64,000 nt of DNA from Leuctra nigra (Eukaryota > Arthropoda > Insecta > Plecoptera > Leuctridae): assembly GCA_934045905.1 (NCBI GenBank), contig OW203767.1, forward strand, positions 29,944,520 to 30,008,519, given 5' to 3'. The translations under genes and the position numbers were made by a program. The notes under the pieces are model-generated. The model saw only the letters and a list, made by a program, of their open reading frames with translations. It did not search any database and was not told the origin of the DNA. Shown here piece after piece: positions 57,659 to 64,000 of this stretch. Position 1 is the stretch's first letter. Each line of letters opens with the position of its first letter.

Positions 57659-59413
57659 TTGCGCCAGGATACTACTTGGGTTCTACGTAATGCCAAGCCA
57701 CCAGCGAGGAATCTTACCATCGAGGAGAAGAAAGCGCTCCGAGACCTACGAGACAATGAAGACGTCATTGTGCTTCCGGCTGATAAGGGCAGCGCGAGCG
57801 TGGTAATGGACACTGCCGACTACAAGATGAAGATCGGGGTCATGCTGTCAGAGTCGACTTACGTGCCCATTAAGCGAGATCTTACAAGCTCCTTGGAGAA
57901 GAGTACGAGAGCACTTATCGCGAGAACACCGTGGGAGGAGACGCTGAAGCAACGATTGGCTCCCCAGCTGAATGCTTCGAGAATTCCTCGGCTGAAGGGT
58001 CTACCTAAGATCCATAAGGCAGGGGCACCTCTTCGACCCATCGTCAGCGCGGTGAATTCGCCTACGCAAGCCTTGGCCAAACATCTAGCCAAGTGCCTAC
58101 AGCCGTGGGCAGAGGAGGCGGCGTCCTACGTGAAGAACTCAACGCATTTCGTCGAGCTGCTACATGGGATGAGATGGGAGCCGGGCGATCTTCTGGTGAG
58201 CTTCGACGTCGTTTCTCTGTTCACAAAAGTCCCGGTCGACGAGGCGCTGGATATGATCGCCGAGAAATTCCTGGTGTCGTCAACTACCATCGAATTGACG
58301 CGACATTGTTTATCGTCTACGTACTTCATCTTTGACGCGAGGTTCTACAAACAAGTCGAGGGCGCCCCGATGGGATCGCCTTTATCTCCGGTGGTGGCCA
58401 ACTTGTTTATGGACGACTTGGAGACGCGAGCCCTTGGGACGGCGCCGTTCAAACCTCGGTGCTGGTGGAGATATGTAGACGACACATTCGTCGTGTGGCA
58501 ACACGGTCCGGAGAAGCTGACGCAGTTCCTCCAGCACCTGAACGACGTCTACAAGAACATCCAGTTTACCATGGAGGTGGAGGCAGATCGCGCACTACCT
58601 TTTCTGGATTGCCTGGTTATCAAGAGGCCGGATGGGAGATTTGGGCATACCGTCTACAGGAAACCAACCAACACGAACCGGTACTTGAATGCGGAGTCTC
58701 ACCACCATCCGGCTCAGATTCGATCGGTGGCGTTTGGGTTGGCGGCACGCTCCAAACGCATAACGGACTCGGACCATTTGGAGGCGGAGGCTGGAGTTCT
58801 GCGAGACGCTCTAATCAGCAACGGGTTTCCCAACAGCCTGGTCCATAAGGCGTGGAGTCGTCAACTTCGAGTTCCAGTGGAGGCGGCTGACCCAGCGGAA
58901 GAGCCCACGAAGGAGAAGGATCCCGGTGGACTGGCATTCTTGCCTTATGTCAAGGGGACGACGGACCGGATCGCTAGGCTACTCGCAGCGGAGAACATCA
59001 AGACGATCTTCTCCACGGACATGAAGATTGGGCAGATGCTGGGGAGCGTCGTCGACAAGGTGGTCGGGGAACAGAGGGGAGTGTATGAAGTCCCTTGCCT
59101 TGACTGCAACCAGACTTACATGGGGCAAACTGGTCGGCATCTGTCAACGAGGCTACAAGAACATCACCGAGCGGTGTTTCATTAGAAGAGTACATCATCA
59201 CTGGCCCAACATGTGGTGCAGCTCGGACATCACATCGATTTCGACGGAATGAAGTGCCTCGCAACAGTGGAACATAAGACTACGAGGACCATACGCGAGG
59301 CCATCGAGATTGAGCGGAGACTGCACAACATGAATAGGAGAGATGATAGCATCCGCCTGCCGTTTGCGTGGAAACCGGCGATCGCGAGGTGCTTCATAGA
59401 GCCGAACCAATAG
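57659..59413 (+). pseudogene. Penelope-like reverse transcriptase/endonuclease, longer plus copy with a stop
   Basis: The frame opens near 57659 with RNAKPPARNLTIEEKKALRD and the PADKGSASVVMD block typical of Penelope N-termini, continues through the reverse transcriptase (YVDD box) and reaches the GIY-YIG domain. An in-frame TAG at 59183-59185 replaces a Gln present in the minus copy; beyond it the frame is open to 59413. A few other substitutions separate the two copies, for example TYMGQTG versus TYVGQTG. The N-terminus is probably incomplete. Confidence 0.88.
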
Positions 59414-59467
59414 AAAATCAGCGGAATCTCGAGCACAACCAATGACAAAATGGTGACATCACTCTCA

Positions 59468-59480
59468 TGAGTATATAAAG
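59468..59480 (+). promoter_or_regulatory. TATA-like box in the Penelope pLTR
   Basis: gagtatataaaga lies 3' of the ORF, in the outer part of the right arm, with a mirror copy in the left arm. Penelope pLTRs are known to carry promoters; here the role is inferred. Confidence 0.4.
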
Positions 59481-59515
59481 AGCAGAAACTTCTCACTCTG
59501 CACGCACTTCGAGAC

Positions 59516-59552
59516 CTGAAGATGGCTGGACGATTCCAGTCGAAACGTCGTC
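59516..59552 (+). ncRNA. Hammerhead-ribozyme-like core, right arm
   Basis: ctgaaga (59516-59522) is followed by a 6-bp stem II (ggctgg/ccagtc, with one G-U pair, loop acgatt), then gaaac, a minimal 2-bp stem III (ac/gu) and guc, where cleavage would follow position 59552. One extra U lies between the first box and stem II. Penelope-like elements are known to carry such ribozymes. I could not find the matching stem I strand, so activity is uncertain. Confidence 0.45.
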
Positions 59553-59622
59553 AACAAGGGCCCACTGGGCCCGCATTCCATAAAAAGGAACAAGGAGCTA
59601 CTACCGCAGAAACCAGTCACAC

Positions 59623-59860
59623 AAACTTAGGTTTATCCCTTGGTACATTTTTAATTTTTTGTTTCGTTAATTAGAAATAATTAGTGGATTTTTGGTGAAA
59701 AATTAGCTATTTTCTTGTCTCCCTGGGCGCCGTATAAAATTAAATTTCAAAAATGTGCCAAGGGATAACCCTAAGTTTGTCTTTCATCTAATCATGATTA
59801 AAATTTGAGATCAATTGGTTAACGGGTTTGGTCTCCAATCGTATCGCAAATTTCATAGTT
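59623..59860. repeat. Repeat family C, right part
   Basis: The segment is itself palindromic (aacttaggtttatcccttgg mirrored near 59770-59790) and matches the copy at 18040-18385. It continues the element whose left half is at 55822-55905. Confidence 0.6.
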
Positions 59861-60080
59861 TTGCGCGGTTTTGTTGAATAACCAGCGCCTAATTAACGAT
59901 GCAATAAGCCAAAATGAAAAAGTGCTACTAATATACAATCAGACTGATCATGTGAACATCCTGTCAAAGTTACACTCACTTATGAAATAATGTTTGTCTC
60001 TCAATTTTCTAAAATGGCCGAGCGCTAGTATCACCTTAAACTTAATCAATCGTGTCGTGTATCAGAACAAGCTGAATCTT

Positions 60081-60305
60081 GTAAGTCACAAATATTTTGA
60101 ACAGAAACACTGGTATTGTCAAATATAAAATAAAAAGAGTCTGCAATATTTCGTCGATGCGTTCGATCGACTTTGTCAAGCAAGACTGAGCAAGAGCAAG
60201 TCTTGCTTGACAAAGTCGATCGAACGCATCGACGAAATATTGCAGACTCTTTTTATTTTATATTTGACAATACCAGTGTTTCTGTTCAAAATATTTGTGA
60301 CTTAC
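60081..60305. repeat. Perfect 107-bp inverted repeat with 11-base loop
   Basis: 60081-60187 and 60199-60305 are exact reverse complements, as far as I can check base by base. The arms are unique sequence, not a recognised transposon. It is either a very recent inverted duplication or a fold-back artefact of assembly. Confidence 0.9.
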
Positions 60306-60392
60306 TAGTTGGTTCCTGGTATATTATCTTCTTCTTTCTTTTATTAAGCTGAATCTTACATAGTCAGAAACCATCTACTGTTTATTGTTTAG

Positions 60393-60665
60393 GTGAAGGT
60401 GGTGTTATTGAGCCCCAATCACGTGGTTCCGCTCGCGAAGTATGATTCATACGAGAAGTTCGATCTATCCAGCATCACCCGCGTGATGTACGGCGGCGCA
60501 CCAATGAGCCAACTCATGCTGCAAACAGCCGGGAAACGACTCAACAACATGTGGATCGGAATCGAGTACGGCATGACGGAATTACAGGGTATCTTGAAAG
60601 GTACCTACGAAGATGTTGGGAAGCCGGGAAATGTCGGCAAATTAGCGCCAAATGTTTCTGCAAAG
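60393..60665 (+). CDS. Acyl-CoA synthetase, exon 5
   Basis: The acceptor ...ttattgtttag; 91 codons, phase 0 at both ends, donor gtaggt. VKVVLLSPNHVVPLAKYDSY and the segment FDLSSITRVMYGGAPMSQLM match the 'GGAPLS' motif region. Then EYGMTELQG carries the adenylate-forming A5 motif (YGxTE), and KPGNVGKLAPNVSAK precedes the motif-A6 strand. Key residues are conserved. Confidence 0.9.
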
Positions 60666-61257
60666 GTAGGTATTTATCTTTCTTATAAAACTGAGGCACT
60701 GGAGAAGGAAAACATTGCAGGCCAAAGCTAAGTAGTATGAGACAAGCAATTATGAATACTCCTACACCATTCTGTACCTCAGAGGTAGAATGCCAGAAGT
60801 ACATTTCAATTATTCTTGAGGTGAGCTCATAAATTAGTAAATCTACCTTCATTCAATCATATTTGTAATGGTGACATGAGTCATTGACCATTGTGTAAGA
60901 GAATACTTCAATGTAACTGTATTTGTTGACATCAGTCAAATAGCAGTTGATAGAGCTTAATTACATCATTACAAAAGTGTGCAACGTAAAATCGATTAAT
61001 TGGACTTCCGGTCTTCTACTGCTGAGGTACAGCATTGATTCTTATGCATTAGAATAAGATATCGCTGCATTTGAAATCGTGATTTTCTTTTGAATAATTG
61101 AAATTCAATTGTACTTAGATGTTACCTTCATACATGATATTATAGTCCCTCAAAAATTCTAGGAATTTATCTAAAACGTAGTGTTACTTTTCAAATATCA
61201 ATCCATTGTATACAGCTTTGTGGCTTCTTCTTAAACCATATCGGTCTCTACCACCAG

Positions 61258-61485
61258 GTCGTTGACTTGACGACTGGAAAGCTGTTGGGTCCGAACTGCG
61301 AAGGAGAGCTCTGCTTCGTCAGCACGTCGATGCTGCTCGGTTACCGCGGCAACCCTCAAGCCACCGCGGACATCTTCGACGAGGACGGCTTCCTGCACAC
61401 CGGCGACGTCGGCTACTACGACCAAGATGGCTACTTCTTCGTCATCGACAGGTGCAAGGAGCTGTTCAAACACTGCGGCATCCAT
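61258..61485 (+). CDS. Acyl-CoA synthetase, exon 6
   Basis: The acceptor ...tctaccaccag; 76 codons in phase 0, donor gttagt. It contains VVDLTTGKLLGPNCEGELCF, GYRGNPQAT, then DGFLHTGDVGYYDQDGYFF with the TGD motif (A7), and VIDRCKELFK (A8, the hinge to the C-terminal domain). This is the most diagnostic segment of the family. ATP-binding Asp and hinge Arg are present. Confidence 0.93.
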
Positions 61486-61639
61486 GTTAGTGAAATCACA
61501 TTTTTATTATTATTATTTACTATATCCTCAACGGAATTAAATTCCACAAGTAAAGATGTAAAGAAAGAATGGAGGAAAGGAAGCCTGGTACCGGCATGTC
61601 GTCTAGAACTCCTATGAAAGATAACAAAGGGGCCAACGG

Positions 61640-61760
61640 CTTAACGTCCCATCTGACGCCGGTGTAACATTTACACCACAGCCACGACCTGTGCCGTCAG
61701 AGACTGATAACAGGTGGAGGGAGGTCGTCACACTAACCTCCAAACACCCCAGTCTCTATT
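61640..61760. repeat. Possible SINE-like fragment in intron 6
   Basis: GC-richer sequence (ggccaacggcttaacgtccc ... gtgccgtcagagactgataa) stands out from the AT-rich intron and resembles interspersed repeats seen in other invertebrates. The class is unknown. Confidence 0.25.
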
Positions 61761-62283
61761 CTAGGAAAACGCTTTAATATATTTTTTATATTTGTAGGTA
61801 TTGCATTTTCTTCTTCTTCTTCCCTTCAAGGAATAGGCTTCTAGCCTGTTCTGGCATCTAAGGATTCTTCCACCTCTTCCGTGAACGGCCAATATCTCTT
61901 TCTGCATTTTCTTACAAAATACATTAATGTACACTCAGCACAACTTAAAATGGTATTTGAACCAAACAGATTTGCTGTGGTCAGGTTCCTTGACAATCAA
62001 TTCTTGTTATTATCAATGAAATCATAGCTCACCTACAGTAGTTAGATAGCGTGTTGGCCTAGACTTCATCGGAAGATGTCATCAAATCTTTTCCAGCCCT
62101 AAAATAATCTTCAAAATCCCACATATGTCACCATTTGTAACATTTTTACCAACTTTTAGTAATTGGTTCATTCTTGTGGTTAGAGTTCATGTGATTGTAT
62201 ACTTTCCGGTGATGTCTCGACATGTAGTGTAGTTACCTAGTTAGAGCATGAAGAACTGCGACGTAATGTCTGGACATCTCCAG

Positions 62284-62449
62284 GTGCCGGCTGGAGACAC
62301 GGAAGAGGTCCTCCTGCAACACCCCGACGTGTCGGAAGCGGCCGTGGTGGCCGTCGACCATGACCTTGACACCACTCACGCCACCGCCTTCTTGGTGCGC
62401 CGGCCAGAAGCCAAGGTCACCGAGCAGCAGCTCGTCACGCTCGTGGAGG
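62284..62449 (+). CDS. Acyl-CoA synthetase, exon 7
   Basis: The acceptor ...gacatctccag; VPAGDTEEVLLQHPDVSEAA followed by VVAVDHDLDTTHATAFLVRR and KVTEQQLVTLVE, ending in phase 1 at gtgagg. It is the first part of the C-terminal domain. The remaining 80 to 90 residues, with the catalytic Lys and any peroxisomal SKL-type signal, must lie beyond the window. The seven exons sum to about 1450 coding bases against a usual 540-560 residues. Substrate cannot be told. Confidence 0.9.
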
Positions 62450-62481
62450 GTGAGGAGGGAACTTTGTGTAGTGATTTCTAT

Positions 62482-62742
62482 CTAGTGGAGCGGTCGCTCC
62501 ACGCCAGCCAAGTCGTACGGCGCGCGCACACTCTCATATAAAGGCTGGAGCAAACCCACTTTTACTGTAGGCATCAAAGTGGCATTTTCGGCCTACTGGA
62601 TCTTAAAATTGGAGAATCTCACATTGTTGGGAAATATTTCAATTTCGAGCAATAGCCCACCCTACAACATATACCAAATTTGGGAACAATAGGTTACGCC
62701 CTTTGCGAGCTAGAGGGCCGTGAAAACCGTGTTTTAGGGCGG
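62482..62742 (+). repeat. Repeat family B terminal block in intron 7
   Basis: It starts ctagtggagcggtcgctccac 32 bp after the exon 7 donor and matches the blocks at 42290, 44163 and 45508. Confidence 0.7.
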
Positions 62743-62762
62743 TTTTCATAATAATAATAATT

Positions 62763-63696
62763 GAGCGAGCGTAGCGAGCGTCACCACGGTACACTTATGG
62801 CACTTTCTCTGTGTGTTTGTTTTTTTTGTTTTTTTTTGTTTTTTTGTTTTTTTGTTTTTTTGTTTTTTTTTGTGTTCACTGCCCAGGTCAAACCGCACAA
62901 CCAATCGATCTGAAATTTTGTACACATACTAACGTAATCTATGCGATCCCTGGGATCTTTTCTGAACAAGATCCTGTGATTGGTTCAAATTTTATAAAAA
63001 TTATCTTTCGATTGGTTGGTTCGATCAATTTGAAATTTAGCAAAGTCATTGCAACCAACATTGTACCCAATCAAAAAAAAATTCAGCCAAATCCTCCAAT
63101 TGGTTCAAATTTGAAACCATTTTTCCTGTGATTTTTGAAATTTAAACTGGAACCGATTGACCGACCAACTAAAAACTTCGCATGGTCATTGGTACCAACA
63201 TTTAAGGTATTTTTGCCAATTTACACTCTAATCTGTCGTTATTTTCAAAAGTTTTTGTCATTTTAGGGACATTTTGCGTGTTGGCTGTCAAATTCACGGT
63301 GACTTCGAATCTTCAGTTCAAGGCAAGGTAGTTAGAGCAGAAAGTTTTAAACGATATGAAACTAATAATGACCGTTCAACAGATTGATCTGATATTGTGT
63401 ACACACACTACATATCATATCATATGGGTGGTCCCAGGTATATTTTTTGAACGAGATCCTGTGATTTTTGAAAATTAACAAGGAACCGTTCAATCATAAA
63501 GGTTTAATCGATCAACTTAAAACTTAGCAAGGATTGGCACCAATATTTGTGGAGATTTTGGAGATTTTTATACAAGTCTGTGACGAAACTAAAGAATTGT
63601 TGGCTTTTAATGACATTCGATAGACATAATTTCGGTTCGAGGTGTTGCGTGTATCCGTGCTCGCTCATCAACGCGTTACACAGAGCGTTTTCCTAG
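62763..63696 (-). repeat. Repeat family A, near-complete copy
   Basis: It runs from gagcgagcgtagcgagcg through an interrupted T-run to cgcgttacacagagcgtttt and cctag. It is the best reference for the other copies in this window. There is no coding sequence. Confidence 0.75.
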
Positions 63697-63714
63697 TAAT
63701 AATCTTAGTAGTAT

Positions 63715-64000
63715 CCTGGAATTCAAATCCGGTAAACAGGCCACAGCCTAAACGGCTGAACCGATTGATCTCACATTTTTACCACGTGTGCACTTTTGGC
63801 GTCTGATTTGCCCTCCCCCCCTTGACTTTTTTTGTGCCGCCATTTTGAAACCGGAAGTGACATCATATCTCGACAACGGCTGAGCTGATTGGAACGAAAA
63901 TAGCGCCAAACGATTCGGACGGTCAACTATATGGATTATAAATAGCAACAGACTAAAATTTATGTTAACGAAACCGGAAATGACGTATGAAATTTGAAAT
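63715..64000. repeat. Repeat family B module (inverted), continuing past the window
   Basis: It contains ccacagcctaaacggctgaa, ccggaagtgacatcatatct and, about 125 bp later, ccggaaatgacgta. These correspond to one CRE/ETS module. Confidence 0.65.

Larger units (their letters stand above)
55941..59622. mobile_element. Head-to-head pair of Penelope-like elements
   Basis: Two nearly identical arms run in opposite directions: 55941-57607 (minus) and 57955-59622 (plus), around a 347-bp centre that belongs to the plus copy. Both arms end in tgtgactggtttctgcgg-type sequence. The encoded reverse transcriptase plus GIY-YIG endonuclease is diagnostic of Penelope-like elements, and inverted partial copies are common for them. 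Each arm's outer part (pLTR-like) carries a tatataaag box and a hammerhead-like ribozyme core. It lies in intron 4 of the acyl-CoA synthetase gene. Confidence 0.9.

Overview
The window is eukaryotic nuclear DNA, most likely from an arthropod and probably an insect. Protein exons are short and bounded by GT/AG introns. The intergenic and intronic DNA is AT-rich. More than half of the window is transposable-element or tandem-repeat sequence: hAT, CR1/Jockey-like and RTE-like retroelements, Penelope-like elements, and MULE-, Harbinger- and TTAA-type non-autonomous elements. The species cannot be named from the sequence alone.

Three host genes are supported. (1) A minus-strand gene runs from at least 35142 down to a stop at 4533. 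It encodes a small multi-pass (apparently four-helix) membrane protein of unrecognised function, and four exons are visible. Its 23.9 kb third intron is bordered by two unusual arrays. At the 5' side, a 14.1 kb array of about 214 copies of a 66-bp unit (20315-34421) begins exactly at the exon/intron boundary, and each unit carries the last 12 exon bases plus the 5' splice site. At the 3' side, seven tandem copies of a 156-bp unit (9428-10523) each contain a 3' splice site plus most of the next exon. (2) EMC10, subunit 10 of the ER membrane protein complex, lies on the plus strand (39439-50514). All six exons can be joined into an in-frame 236-residue protein. Its second intron holds a nested stack of transposons. 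(3) A plus-strand acyl-CoA synthetase of the luciferase/4-coumarate-CoA-ligase type starts at 52499 and runs past 62449. Seven exons are visible; the C-terminal exon or exons lie outside the window. It has a 1-nt deletion in its P-loop motif and a phase mismatch between exons 1 and 2.

Mobile DNA by region: 1-4.5 kb, repeat family A copies; 4.7-7.2 kb, a 2.5 kb palindrome; 8.3-9.0 kb, an RTE-like fragment; 11.6-17.65 kb, a hAT element split by a CR1/Jockey-like retrotransposon; 36.2-37.0 kb, a MULE-like element with a 9-bp target duplication; 40.2-47.9 kb, nested repeats including a hAT-like element, a TTAA-flanked element and a tandem of palindromes and CRE/ETS-site-rich modules; 51.3-52.0 kb, two small inverted-repeat elements; 55.8-59.9 kb, a head-to-head pair of Penelope-like elements with hammerhead-like ribozyme cores, inserted in an older palindromic element; 62.5-64 kb, more family A and B repeats.

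The most interesting signal is the membrane-protein gene, where the two splice boundaries of one intron have each been amplified in tandem with unit lengths divisible by three (66 and 156 bp).
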